Below, one piece after another: positions 22,264-48,765 of a stretch of DNA of 64,000 nt. The stretch lies in NCBI RefSeq assembly GCF_932526225.1, contig NC_064034.1, forward strand, positions 4,016,001 to 4,080,000, in the 5' to 3' direction. Position 1 is the first letter of the stretch. Each line of letters begins with the position of its first letter. This DNA comes from Nematostella vectensis (taxonomy: Eukaryota; Cnidaria; Anthozoa; Actiniaria; Edwardsiidae). Position numbers and translations under genes: made by a program. Below the pieces are notes generated by a model. It did not search any database, was not told where the DNA came from, and saw nothing but the letters and a program-made list of their open reading frames with translations.

Positions 22264-25200
22264 GAGTACAAAACCGATATGAAACTATTTATTTTGTCTT
22301 CATAATGTTATGTTATAGTTCTGCCCGACCATTTGTTTTTCGTTGGAACTTTTAAAAGGTTGTCAAGGGCAATAGGTTAACAGGGAGGCTATCGAAGATG
22401 GAAATGATTCCGACATTACACGAGTTGCTGTTAGTTGTTTTAATTCAATGTTCTTATAGGTCATGCCCCATTCTCGTCGGCTACCTTTGGTAACTGCGTT
22501 CTATTTTTGCATTTCTTGCCCAGTTGCGGAGATTATGTCTCCATAGTTTAGGTTTGCTCTATTTCTGTCTTGCCGATATAGTTACATAACATGACTGCGA
22601 TTTTCTGCAGTTCTTGTCGCGAATTGCTGGCATATCTGGCGTCTGCGACACACCCAGCCTTGTCATCGTGCGCACTTCAGCTCATACTCCCGGCGCCGCA
22701 CGGTCATCCTAGCCATGCATACTGCATTCCTTTCCATGTGGGTACTGCTAGAGTGTGCTTGAAGATAAAAAAGGTTGAGGTTATTAAGTTAATTACTAAC
22801 TGCCATCTTAAACTACTTGTGCAGTAAAATTGATGATAATGAATGAATTTTCTTTTATGATTAAGGAATGGCGCGTCGTGTATTGCCGCACCGAACGCAA
22901 GCGGACCCTCCCGCGTCCCCTGCACATGCCTTAGTTTGCTGCTTGCACCAACACAAATGAGCAGAATTTTAAGAAAATTTTACGCGTTTTCTGCAATGCA
23001 TACTATGCAAGACTCGCATGTTAATTTACGAAACTCCCGTCTAATAGAATTCGCCGTTATTGCGGAACTGAAAGCACAGCTTCTGCGACCACCAGAGTCG
23101 CTTTGACCTTCATCTTAACGAGAGGCGAGGGGATGGTTTTGCTGTACACGCGGCGGCCGGTGGCTGAAGTGTGGTGTGATGAAAGAGGCCAAAGCTAGAC
23201 GCGTGTATACCCGGTTAAGTTTGGATACAGATTTAGCACTGATTAGCCCCTAAGGTCGCCGCTTCAATAGCAATATCTCGTATGCAATAACAGTCTGTCG
23301 TCAGAAGGCTTTTGGTGGTCTAGTTTTTGATACTCAATTTTCCGTGTGTAATCTATACCTTAACCGAAATGGGGAAGAAGGAAGATGAAGAATTTGCATT
23401 TACAAAAGGGTTGATTTGCCCTTTAAAATCACATCTTTACTCGCTAGTCCTGGTTTCTCTTTTAACTGGCTAGAAACATAATAAAAGCACAACAATAACA
23501 AAATAAAAACCTTGGACGAGACCCAATTGCGTTTCACCTTTGCTGAATTCTATTTTCCACGATCCATGTTCGAATGTAGAACCTGAAAAAAAGACGCCAA
23601 TTCCTAAGGTTATCTTTCCCGCGGGTGCATAAAAAACCTGTTATACACACGTTATGTCTGCCGGAAGAAAATTGCCATTTTCATTTTTTTTTCTGACAAG
23701 AGCTTCCAATCAAGCCAAAGGGTTGCACTCTTCCTAATGTGAAGGGAGGAAATCAAGCCAAAGGGTTGTACTCTCCCTAATGTAAAGGGAGGAAATCAAG
23801 CCAAAGGGTTATACTCTCCCTAATGTAAAGGGAGGAAATTTGTTCGATGAAAAGTCAAGATACCTGTTTTGGCTAAAGAAAATTGTTAACTTCGAGTACC
23901 ATGCAAATAATTCAAGTCATCTCTGTAGCCACTTGCGATTTTGCTTGCATAACACTGTGATATTGAAAGAGTCTAAACACACCAAGATGCTTCTGTAAAC
24001 GTGTCAACTCTCGCGCTACATTTATTCCCACGCTTTTCTTAATTGCGCGAAAATGAAACACTGTGAAAGATTAGAAATTGCATGAAAATATGATGAAATA
24101 ACAAGATGCGAAGATGTGACCCACAGAGCTTAAAAATAATTGCGCGTGTATATTTGTATCATTGTTACAGAATGACCCATGCGTAGACTGATAGGAAGTA
24201 ACCTCGTGTGCCGGCACGTGACCAGCGGTAATGTTTCTTGCTTCCCATGATGCCCAGCGCCCCCCTCCCCCGTAAATGAGGGGATAAAGCTTTTTCTAGT
24301 AAATGTCTTCTGTTCTCGCATCTGGTATGTTACTATCCCTGTTCCCCGCTCCCTGTTCCCCGCTCCTTTTCCCCGTTTTAGTAACATCCTCGCATCTGGA
24401 CAGTTCTTGCTTAGGGTTGTGCATTTTTGTTTGGACCCTCCCCTCGTGTGGTTCAGCTTTTCTTTCTGCAATCAAGAATCTATTGTAAGAGACAGTTTAA
24501 TGAGCAATTGAATCAATTGCTCAAATGACGAATTGTCTGGAAAAAGAAAAACAGAAAATATGCTAGAAATATTGCTCTTAAAGTCGCTAGATTTTGATTA
24601 AATGCATAGGCCGATTAGAAAGAGAAACAAAGAAGAAAAGGAAAGAAGACGGAAATGACCCTCTTGTAAAGTCCCGGTCCCTCCCTTATATTTGAACTGG
24701 TATTTTTCTGGCATCGCCTCCTCATTCTCTTGAGAAAATTGCTAGGGTCAGATCGGAACTAGAAGTTCGTAATCAATTGACGGAAGAAACTATCACCCGA
24801 TATGATGCTGTTATTTAATAGTTCAAAGCTATCCTCTCGTATTATTTCTGTTTGAATGAACCAATAAAACTGAAGTGGTAACAAAGATATTGCACACTGA
24901 AAACCCAGAGAGTGCTCATTATGGCGCAATGCTCGATCAGTGTTAGTACTTTTTATTATTCGTGTTACTGTTTTTCGCTGTTGTTATGAACGGAAGGCCG
25001 GAAATCGCGAATAACTGTTACTGAGCAATTTGTTCATTTTCCCACGAGAAAGACGAGTCCTCGTTTATTATCATGGGTACAGACATTAAGCAAAGGTCAT
25101 ACTATTCTACTGTTGGAAACATCGAGGATATCTGCCGGATACCTACTTCCGGTGGAGGGAAAATTTCCTTTAGTTTGAGCAACAACCAATTACTCCAGGA

Positions 25201-28200
25201 AAAGGGATTATACTCATCTTAACCTTTGTCTCCCTCCTATCAATTATGAATAAACGCCCCTTCCTCCCAATGCATTTTCTTGCCACTTTCGGAAAGATAT
25301 AATTTCATCCCTAGGTAGCACAATCCTAAACTGACAAACGGAAAACTTCGTTTCAGCCAATAGAGGCTCAAATAAGGATTTCATCCTAGACATCCTAACC
25401 AAAACGTACCGTGGGTGCTAAAGAGGTCCCGGCGATAAACAGAGCCTGGAGACAAAGTAACCTGTAAAGAGGGACACAAGGCTGGTGAACACAAGCATTG
25501 GTACCACCGATTAGCGGGTCATTGATGTACCTTTATTATTATACGGCGAAACACTTGCACAAAGTATAATGCTTATGTGTGAGACCACACCCTGAGAAGG
25601 CAACCAAGTACTAAATATAGATTTGAGGGTTCCGTGCGAGATTACCAACCCCTTTTAAAAGACTAGATACACGGACTCGTGACTCGAGGGGTACCAACCC
25701 CTTGAGCTGTGTTCTCTCCCAGGGTTTTTATTAACTTGCCTATTGATCATTCCAAATCGATTGACAAGTATTGCAGCGTCAGTTATCGGGCCCAATTCAC
25801 GCTCCGCATTAAGTGGAAAGCTCTCTACGGGGGTTAAACTGACCTCGACTCACGCTGGTGTACAGCGCCCCAGGGTTCAGCCTTCCCTAGCACTACAGTG
25901 TATCACATTCACTGGCAGAGTCCCTCTAACGCTAATCTGTAGCTGGAATACAAGTGCGAATGAGGGGGAGAAGTTTAAGAGTTAAGCGTGTGAAGTCTTA
26001 TAAAATTCCTACGCTTGATATGGAGGATGAATGAATAGTGTTAGACACCCGGAACCCCCCGCGCCCTGGTCACAGTCGACCCTCATTTATTCCCCATTCC
26101 TTCCCAGCATGTGAAGTAAGTTCCCCTAGCGAACAATACGAGCTTGATGAAAGGCTTTTTGTAGACAATTTGCCAAGAACGTAGCGTCCCCCTGAGATCG
26201 TCTTCGAAACAATCTCATAATGAGAAAATAAGCTGAGGATAAGTTGCACGGTAATGATCGACAGACCAAGAGCAGACCTTAAAAGCTCTGTGTTACGAGT
26301 TCGCTCATCTTGCCAGATGGGACGTCTTTGATCGTATTATCATCTCTTGTCACTTATTGACTCTTTCGAGTGTTACCGAAACTTTATAACCAAATAAAAC
26401 GTCCAAAGCTTCGGCCAAGGTGCTGGTATCATTTGATTTTTACGGTGTGTTATTATATACAATAGATGACCCAAACGTGGAACAGAAATACCGGACCTAC
26501 CGGACATTAAAATACTATGGCAAAGTGTTTATGACTGTAGGGTGTGGGAGCAGGGCCTGATTAACGCACGGCAGTTTATAATAGCACCTCGCTTTACCCG
26601 AGCAGTCTGAACTGCAGTTATTTGCGAGAAATCGCTTTTCCAGATGTCACCTAATTGACATACAATTAGCAAAGCGATGACGCTGTGTCTAAAAATCTTC
26701 GCAAAAACCACAAGTCCACAACATCGAACAATGGAAAAAGCACTATTACGGGCCACTCTGTCATCGAGTACTTAGGGGGGAGGGGACGGGACGAGTAAGG
26801 ATGGCTAGATGCCGCAAGAACAACACTTTGCCATTGGAGATATACATTAGGGAAATTCCTGCAGCCAAATTGATTAATGAAAGCATCTCTGTAAAACATC
26901 TCTGTACAGTGTATTTTAAAATATTGTTTACATTTCTAAAAGGAGATAATATCATGTATGCGATACTGCGAGGTCTCGTTATATCAGTGTTATACGAGGG
27001 CATTACCAAGCCAATAGGCCCAGGTATCTCCCTAATTAGACTCTGGCATTGGTATGTTAACGATCTACGTCTATAACCGGGTTTTCCCACAGAAATATAA
27101 GCAATGTAGGCATCAATCTATCATCTGAGAAAGATTAGTCATTATGATCAGATCGGCGATAAGATAGTGCTCTCTAAGAGCTAGCTACGCACCCGTCCTC
27201 AACAAATGATAAAAAGTATTACAAAATACTATACTCTTAGGGCAAAGTCCACCAATATCATGACCAAAACGAGCTCTACAATATTCTTCCAGATAAGCCT
27301 ATATGAAACTTTAAAATCTTTTTAGGTCCCCTTTTCCGTCTTTAATAAATTCACGATATTAGTTGCAATTCCAAAGAAAAACAACGGCAATTGGTATATA
27401 GTCTTACACGCGACTGGCGATCTCATCTCTAGCACGGCTCATCTTTCCTTTTAGGAAATGTGCGCACCGACAAGTGGCTCTCATTTATCGATAGACTGAC
27501 GTCACGTGCTCGTCTTGATGAGTCGCATTTTTGTTCTCGTAAAGTAGGAGCCAGAGCGACCGTAGCATTTGAATGTACTGAATTGTAACAACACAAGCGC
27601 CTTATTCAAAACAAGTGTGACTTGTAAGCGCGTATTTGATAAGCTCGCTGAACTTTTACGATTACGCGTGGTGACTTTTGTTATCCGCGTGTGCAGTTTT
27701 CTCACCCCTTGTCTCGTCTTTTTTGTTGTTGTTTGGTTTTGTAAGCGCGCGAGTGTTATAATCTCGCAAGGCATGCTCAAGTCGATTCACACCATTTTGG
27801 TAAGCGCATCACTGGCATCCGCTAAAATCTGGTTATTTTGTTAATTATTTCTCAAGAAAATAATCCTTTCTTCTCCAAAAAGATCCCAATTAAGATTGGC
27901 TAAACTCATTCCCCTTCCCGTTTTGCTTGATGTCTTCTAACAAGCCACTTTTGTTTTTAAAGCTCCCCAAACAGTAATTGCTGAACATTGCTGTAGTGTA
28001 TCTCATAATTTGAGGACTGCTGTCACCCTTATCGCGTAGTACGCGATCTGCGCGCCATTGTTTGATGTGGCGAGGTAGAGAAACGGTGCCTCGGATTCAA
28101 TGGTAGACTCCATATGGTTAACTTCCACAAGGAAGCGTGCAAACCCGGCTAAGACTCCAGTCTCCCAGTCCCAGCAGCTCGCACGGGTCGTAGCCACTAC

Positions 28201-28463
28201 ACCACCCTCCATCATTTCGGAGGTGACATTCGACACTCGCCGTGTGTGGTCTGAGTGACTGCGTAAATAAGCACGATTTCCCCGCTCAGCGATATTTTAG
28301 CGCGTTGCTTTTCGAGTCAGAACAGAATCTTGTAGCTCGAGCATAGCGTGTGCGAGTGCTTAGCTGAGGTCGACCACCTAACATACCTGAAAAGTCAAGA
28401 CCCATAGCCAAACCCAACACATAGGCTCTCAGTTCGCAAGCAAGCGACGGTACGGCTTCAGAT
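22264..28463. other. 6.2-kb intergenic region, no gene recognised
   Basis: I find no exon with family resemblance or a convincing spliced frame on either strand. The ORFs of 60-113 codons look random. The only clear structure is the three-unit repeat at 23708-23836, plus a short CCCCGCTCC duplication near 24345-24365. The last few hundred bases should hold the promoter and 5'UTR of the Ig-Fz gene. Confidence 0.5.
23708..23836 (+). repeat. 43-bp tandem repeat, three copies
   Basis: Three head-to-tail units, each AATCAAGCCAAAGGGTT then a variable base, then ACTCTCCCTAATGTAAAGGG AGGA. Divergence is low (a few substitutions), so the duplication is recent. Confidence 0.9.
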
Positions 28464-41820
<13,357 letters not shown>

Positions 41821-42546
41821 CGTGACGTGAACAAGCTCTTTTACGTTACTGTGGTAACAGACCCAGGGAATTTTTCCGGAAAGCCCTTTGAGGAGCAGAA
41901 TTTTCAAGAGGGGCCCTGAATAGCGAGAGATGCTTATCAAGGAAGACTAATTATGACTCAACCAGAGGATGTGTATATTTTTATTGTTTCGTTGTAAATA
42001 CACAAATGAAGTGCACGGATATAAACAGGACCTAGACTCGTGTGTCATATAGTATTTATCGAGTAAACTTTAAACACGAATTACTGCCCAGTCAAGAAAA
42101 CAGCAAGTAATTGGTTATTAACAAATTTTTCACTCCCAGTCGTTATAGCCTAGACCACCCTGCAGCGCAGGCACACTTAGCCGTTAGCTCATTAAAATGT
42201 AATCAAGAGATGATAACCCTAGACCACCCTGAAGAACGGTCATCAAGCTTGTGCTATTATAGGGCCATTAGCGTAATAGGTCTCTCGCGTGTCTTGATGG
42301 AGACGCCGTTCGGTGCAACACGCGCTAATGTTGTTCCTTTTTGCCGACCACACGCACCGCGGCAGTTCTGCTGTCATCGCTAGCCCTTCTAAACTAAGCG
42401 ATGGATGTCCAGGCTTGCACCTTTGCAGTACCTCGAGTATTTTTCATAAATTTTGTTGCGTTTTCCATAGAGAAAATCTTGTGAATGTACGTAGCAGCTA
42501 CGATAACCGATATGTATAATTAGTTATACGAGTTCACTCAAGTTCA

Positions 42547-42552
42547 AATAAA
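42547..42552 (+). promoter_or_regulatory. candidate polyadenylation signal of the Ig-Fz gene
   Basis: AATAAA 727 bp after the stop, followed by a GT/T-rich stretch. It is the first canonical signal found. Confidence 0.5.
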
Positions 42553-43123
42553 GGTTGAAGTTTTAAGCTACGTGGCACTAGAGTCTTTATTATTCCAAAC
42601 GGCAAGATTTTCATGTGAGTTTTATGGAAACTGTTTCGCAAAATTAAGTGCCCGCGAAATATAGACCAACAAGGAAGCATGCTATCAACCCATACTTTGT
42701 AATAGTACGGTGTGCAATTACCACTATGAAAAAAACGCTGGCCCCTCGCGAGAGCAGTAAGCCCATAGGCGTGTACATGTAAACGTATTATGAATGATTT
42801 ATAGTTCCGTTACATATTGCTTGTAGTAGTTTAACGAAGGTATACTAGCAGTTCACGCACCGATTCTTCAGTCTATTTTAGTGGTTCGTATTTCAGTGTA
42901 AACTCACTATGAATACTGTGAATAGTGTAAGATAGTGTAGACAATATTTAGTTATTGCCCGTAGCTGGTTTTACGAAGGTATACCAGAAGTGCACAGATT
43001 CTTTTGATCTGACTCCTTCAGTGGTTCTTTGAAATTGACACACAAGTCGTCACAATCATTTAAAGCGTTTAGGAAATTTCGTTAACTTATTGCACTTGTA
43101 GCACATAGTATATATAATCTAGT
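42553..43123. other. intergenic gap between the convergent Ig-Fz and FZR1 3' ends
   Basis: No gene seen. It carries the second copy of the dispersed repeat (42641-42664). Confidence 0.4.
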
Positions 43124-43129
43124 TTTATT
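43124..43129 (-). promoter_or_regulatory. polyadenylation signal of FZR1
   Basis: Plus-strand TTTATT (AATAAA on minus) 273 bp beyond the FZR1 stop; first canonical signal on that strand. Confidence 0.5.
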
Positions 43130-43401
43130 GATTTCATATTCTGGACTTCTCTTACAACAGTAGTGATAATATAACAACTCTAACATGGTTTTGCGGATAA
43201 CTAATTCTTCTTTTTCGACCATTGGACTATTTACATGTAGTTTCTAGACCGTGACCACCAAGTGGAACGTGCTTTGCGATTAGAGAAAAGTGATTAACAC
43301 AATTCCCGTGTCACTGATAAACTTTAATATCACATAACCTATATTTACATTAATCTCTATATTTTCATAAGATTGCAGGGTCTAGTATTACAAATTATGG
43401 G

Positions 43402-46400
43402 TCACCTAATTCGTGAAAACAAATTCAGTTCAGACTTGGACTCCTGTGAAACAAAAAAACAAGAATAAGCACACCATTTTTGTAGACAAATAGCAAATAT
43501 AAGGTGGATTGTGTTACCTTCTGTGAGCGGACTTTACTGAAAACATTCCAAAACCTCAAAGTCTCGTCACCAGCACCAGTTACAATAGCCTCGCCGTCAG
43601 GAGATACAGCCTGTTGAGAAACATGTTCAACTCAGATTGCTACCTACTTTTGTATGAGATACAGCTGATAACCCCCCCCCCCCCCCCTGTGACCCTGCAT
43701 TTTAAGTTTATTCACAGGTTGTAGGGTGGTGAGAGGTTTTGTTAGTTACATAGGTCACAATGACTATCCTATATAGCCCCACAATACTTTGTTATGACTT
43801 GCGACTTGTACTACCTGCACATGACCAACACCTTTTGAATAAGTAACTCCATGACTGCCACTCTTATTTTCCTACAGCCCTTAGTTCACTTGATGCTTTT
43901 TACCCTTTTTCAACCACTCACCAGATATAGCACTCTGAATGAATGTCCAGTTAGCTTGGCTACTTGAGTGAGAGATGGGTATTTCCAGACAAGAATCTGG
44001 TTTTGAGAATAGCCATGGGTGCTGACCTAGAATAAGAAAATAAGAAAGGCCTGAATATCATCTATAGATGTCAACAAAGCTTCACTTAATTAAAGATAAG
44101 AAAAGAGAGGATAGCCAGCTTACCAGTTCATTGGAATGCTTTGACCATGCTAAATTGCACACCTGAATTAAAAAAAAGAAAAAAAAATAAAGATTAGAGT
44201 CTGCAAAACACAATTACATAAGCTGCACAGGTAAGGTAGTTACTGTCAAAAAAGAAGATTCGAATGGATACATACTTGAGATCCTGTGTCAACACACTGA
44301 AGGGGTTGTCCAGTCAGGGTATTCCAGAACCTTATTCTTCTATCTGCTGTGCCACCCCCAGATGCTAACAGACCATGCTAGAAAAAATGGAATGCATTAT
44401 GATATAAAGTTACTCAAAACTATGCCTTAGTGTCCATGGTAGCCCTAATCATAGTATAAGAGAAGGATTGGAGATAATTACAGTGCATAAACATGGTGCA
44501 ATAGAGAAGACTCAATTATCCAAGGCTTGAGTATGAAATTAAAATGTGCAGACTGACCTGATGAGGAGACCACGATATGGCTTTGACTGCTGCTGTGTGT
44601 TCACTATACTGCTGGATTGGTGTTGAGCCGGACAGGTTCCAAACCAGCAGTTTGTTGTCATTGCCGCCAGATGCAAGATGCTGGTGGTCTGGAGACCATT
44701 TGAGACCACATACCTAGAGTGAACAAGACATCATCAATTCCAGGTATTCAGGTAACAGAGGTTCTCATACCACACAAACGTCAGTAAACAAAAGACCATC
44801 CATTCCAGGTATCCAGGCAACAAAGGTACTCATACCACAAAAAGGACAGTAGACAAGTCACCAATTCTACAGTAGGTTATCGCAGGTAACAGAGGTGCTC
44901 ATATCACACAAACTTTAGGACAGTAGACAAGACAACTACCATTTCCAATACAAGATGCTCAGACCATAAACAGCCAACAAAATACAAGGTTGCCTACCCA
45001 GCTACTGTAGTAAACCAGATTCAAGGCATTCCAACATCAACAATGGTGGGATTGTCTGTTTATTATTTTGCCTACACAACTACATGTAGTCATCAAGCCA
45101 AAACAAAAATAAAGCATACTTGTTTGATCTAAAGGATTGTTTGAGGAGGGGTGGCAAGCATAATTTAGCACTATCAACACTTTACCTCTTGTCTGTGTCC
45201 AACAAGCCTTCTCTCAAGCTGTGTTGGCGAGCGGGTGTCTCTTTGTAGAATGAGTCTGTCTCTGCTTCCAGATGATAACATGTCACCATTCCATGCAAGT
45301 GCACCTACCCCACAAATGAAAACAACCACAAGTTAGCATTCCATGCAAGCGCACCTACCCCACAAACAATAACAATTACAAGTCAGCATTCCATGCAAGC
45401 GCACCTACCCCACAAACAATAACAACCACAAGTCAGCATTCCATGCAAGCGCACCTACCCCACAAACAAAAACAACCACAAGTCAGCATTCCATGCAAGT
45501 GCACCTACCCCACAAACAAAAACAACCACAAGTCAGCATTCCATGCAAGCGCACCTACCCCACAAACAATAACAACCACAAGTCAGCATTCCATGCAAGC
45601 GCACCTACCCCACAAACAATAACAACCACAAGTCAGCATTCAATGCAAGCGCACCTACCCCACAAACAATAACAACCACAAGTCAGCATTCCATGCAAGC
45701 GCACCTACCCCACAAACAAAAACAACCACAAGTCAGCATTCCATGCAAGTGCACCTACCCCACAAACAAAAACAACCACAAGTCAGCATTCCATGCAAGC
45801 GCACCCTACCCACAAACAATAACAACTACAAGTCAGCATTCCATGCAAGCGCACCTACCCCACAAACAATAACAACCACAAGTCAGCATTCCATGCAAGC
45901 GCACCTACCCCACAAACAAAAACAACCACAAGTCAGCATTCCATGCAAGTGCACCTACCCCACAAACAAAAACAACCACAAGTCAGCATTCCATGCAAGC
46001 GCACCTACCCCACAAACAATAACAACCACAAGTCAGCATTCCATGCAAGCGCACCTACCCCACAAACAATAACAACCACAAGTCAGCATTCCATGCAAGC
46101 GCACCTACCCCACAAACAATAACAACCACAAGTCAGCATTACATGCAAGTGCACCTACCCCACAAACAATAACAACCACAAGTCAGCATTCCATGCAAGT
46201 GCACTTACCCCACAAACAATAACAACCACAAGTCAGCATGAGAAAAGGGGGTAAGAGAATCATAAATTTGAAAAGATATGTTAGACATCTGAGTTGGCAG
46301 AGTTTGGGTCTCCAGTAAGTAATTTTGCTAACTGCTTCAGACAACTTACCAACTCTAGCAGAATGGCCATCCATGGTTAACAATTTCTTCTGAGCACTTG

Positions 46401-48765
46401 CATCCCATATTTGTACAAGTCCTTTGTAAGTCCCCACTGACACTAAGCCATTCTATGAATGAATCAGTAAGTACATTTAGCATCATTATAATCATCATCT
46501 GGGCCTGGTAATGTAAGATTGTCACTCTTACCCGTTCTGACCAGCTGACAGAAGTGACAGAGTCTCCATCAGACGACAAATCACACAACTTGGTGACCTG
46601 CATCACACACATGGAAAATTAGTCAAATTGACAGATCTAATGCAGTGTCCAAGACATTTTAATGGTTCCGAAAATGATTTCATAAAATATTATCTTAATC
46701 ACTATTATTTCAGGTAGAGGTGGCAGATGTGGTCTACATGTTGAACACTCTTTACTAATTGCTACTAACAGAGATTCCATTCAGTACCCAGACACAACAA
46801 GATATGGGGAAACTTTTTGTAAGATTAGGCAAAATAGCATATTTTACTAACCTGACTTGTGCAGGCACTCCACAGATACACACATGTGCCCAAGCCAACA
46901 CTCAGGATGTTTTGTGCTGACCAGTCCACAAGATTAAGGTAAAAGTCGTCCTGGAAAAATAAATACAACTCATGTCAACCTGTGTACCCAGTACAATATA
47001 GGACATTGAAAAAAATGCATTGATGCAAAATAGCTTAAGGATTTGTTATAAAACTTGCATACCTGCAGTTCAGGAGCATCCAAAACTTTAAAGGGTATTT
47101 TGGAGATTTTTCTAGTTGACTGAAATAACATATGTATAACACAAGTTACATGAATGATGCATTGAACATATACCAAAATATAACACTGAAAAAAAAACTG
47201 AATACTGAACTGGTAACATATAATAATAAAGTATTTAATAAGGTCTGTGACAAACCTTTCTAGGAGAGCGCAGAAGTCTTTGACTAAGGGGGTAAAAAAA
47301 AAAAAAAATTAAATTTCAAACAATGAAATTGAAAGTTAGGTTTCTATATAAAATTTTATTACATGACAATTCCCACCTTTTCTTGCTAACAGGTGATAAA
47401 GAATATGCTGATGATGACTCCTCCTTTTTGCTTCTTCTCACTTGGTACTAGAGAAAAATGCAGGAACTTGATGAGTTTTGGGCTTAAAGCAAATTGAATG
47501 TGTGAACTAGTTCATGAGAAAATACTGACCTGAAACACATTATGGACATAATTACTGTTACTTGATAAAACCTTCCTATCTTCTAGTTGACACTCCTGGA
47601 AACATGAGTTATCAAATTAAAAAATGAGACTGTAAGCAAAGCATGTTATAGCACTCACAGCTTACAGTAAGAGAATTTTTGTATAATGATATATAATTCT
47701 ATTTTTATAAAATGCTTACTTTTAAATCCTCGATCCCAGCTCCTAATAATTCATTCTTGAGTAGACACTGATAAGCAAATCCCTCTGTGGGGAATAAAAA
47801 ATAAAGACATGATAAAAAAGACTGGTATACTCAAAGCAAATAAATAAGTGCAGATATTGATATATTTACCTTTAGTTTCTGTGCCTGCTTCTCTGGTAAT
47901 GCTACCACTATGTGTGCCTGGTTCATTATTTTCCTGGACATAGTTATAGTTGGATTTCCAAGCAGCCCCCAGTCGGCTTGGTATAAATCTGTCGAAAAAA
48001 CTTAGGTTGGTAAAAAGATCTTTTTTCTATAAAAAACAAAAAACAAATAAAGTCTTTTCAATTATGTCCCTTTTACCCTAAGCTTGTAGTATTTTGTAAT
48101 AAAAAATCTATTCAAATGGAACCATGCAAATTTTTAACCATTACTTTTTTTTAACGGTCATAGATTTGGCTGGTATCTGGTACTGGTAAAAGGCAACATA
48201 GATTCATACACTCCACTGTAATATTCTGTAATTCTTTAAAGAAGAATTACTAAATGTTCATTTTCTTAGCGCACCTATCACTGTATCGTTCCTTGCTTGG
48301 TGATGCGACAGGACTACAACTCAAAGGGGAGTTTAGGTGCCTGGAGGTTAAAGGCTGTGAACAGAAACAATATATTGATTTATGCCTCAGTACACTTTTA
48401 ACAAATAAGACAACTTGATTGAATGGCATTGGAATTCTGGTCCCATATTAAATAATCGAATACATCCTTAGCTCTATAGCTAGCTATGAAAGATCAAAGA
48501 CTATGATAAATCATTCCTGCACTGAAGGATTAAAGAACTTCACTTTTAGAAAAAAAAATCAAATACACACAATATCGACTGTAGTTCAAGAACAATAACT
48601 GTGTGAAAATAAGAAAAACAAATATACTAACTTAGTAGCCATTATTTTCCTAAGAATACGTTATTTTTACATGAAATATCTAATCCTTACCGAGCTAATA
48701 GGAGAGGCAGCAGGGCTTGTAGCTTTTTGTTGCATCAAAAGACGACGCTCGAAGCCTGGGTCCAT
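43402..48765 (-). CDS. FZR1: fizzy-related protein (Cdh1), APC/C co-activator
   Basis: Eighteen minus-strand exons: 48765-48691, 48354-48275, 47988-47870, 47784-47720, 47595-47530, 47447-47377, 47283-47256, 47119-47063, 46950-46852, 46597-46532, 46452-46350, 45304-45186, 44713-44558, 44377-44276, 44162-44124, 44026-43922, 43610-43518, 43443-43402. They join to 1485 nt (494 residues; human 496). Cdh1 recruits D-box and KEN-box substrates to the anaphase-promoting complex in late mitosis and G1. It has the N-terminal C-box (DRFIPSR), [22 protein letters not shown] and [21 protein letters not shown], then seven WD40 repeats (for example [33 protein letters not shown]). It ends LNLFSRIR with the APC/C-binding Ile-Arg tail. 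The C-box and RSPRK distinguish it from CDC20. The acceptor of exon 12 sits at the edge of a minisatellite. Confidence 0.95.
44728..44935 (-). repeat. imperfect tandem repeat in FZR1 intron 12
   Basis: About three units of roughly 70 bp with ATTCCAGGTATTCAGGTAAC, then AGAGGT, CTCATACCACA and CAGTAGACAAG blocks. Divergence between units is moderate. Confidence 0.6.
45290..46238 (-). repeat. 50-bp minisatellite carrying an FZR1 splice acceptor, 19 copies
   Basis: Units of exactly 50 bp; GCACCTACCC recurs at 45301, 45351, 45401 and so on to 46151, with a variant at 46201. On the minus strand each unit reads TTTGTGGGGTAG then GTGCGCTTGCATGGAATG. That is the 3' splice site and first 18 nt of FZR1 exon 12. 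The true acceptor is the last unit (45304/45305). The array fills most of intron 11. Confidence 0.95.

Noticed and set aside
22591-28236. ORFs of 60-113 codons on both strands in the DCAF15/Ig-Fz gap
   Set aside because: No family resemblance, no paired splice sites and no codon pattern; consistent with chance.
45743-46072. 109-residue ORF with repeated [15 protein letters not shown]-like units
   Set aside because: It is the sense-strand reading of the 50-bp minisatellite in FZR1 intron 11; nothing suggests expression.
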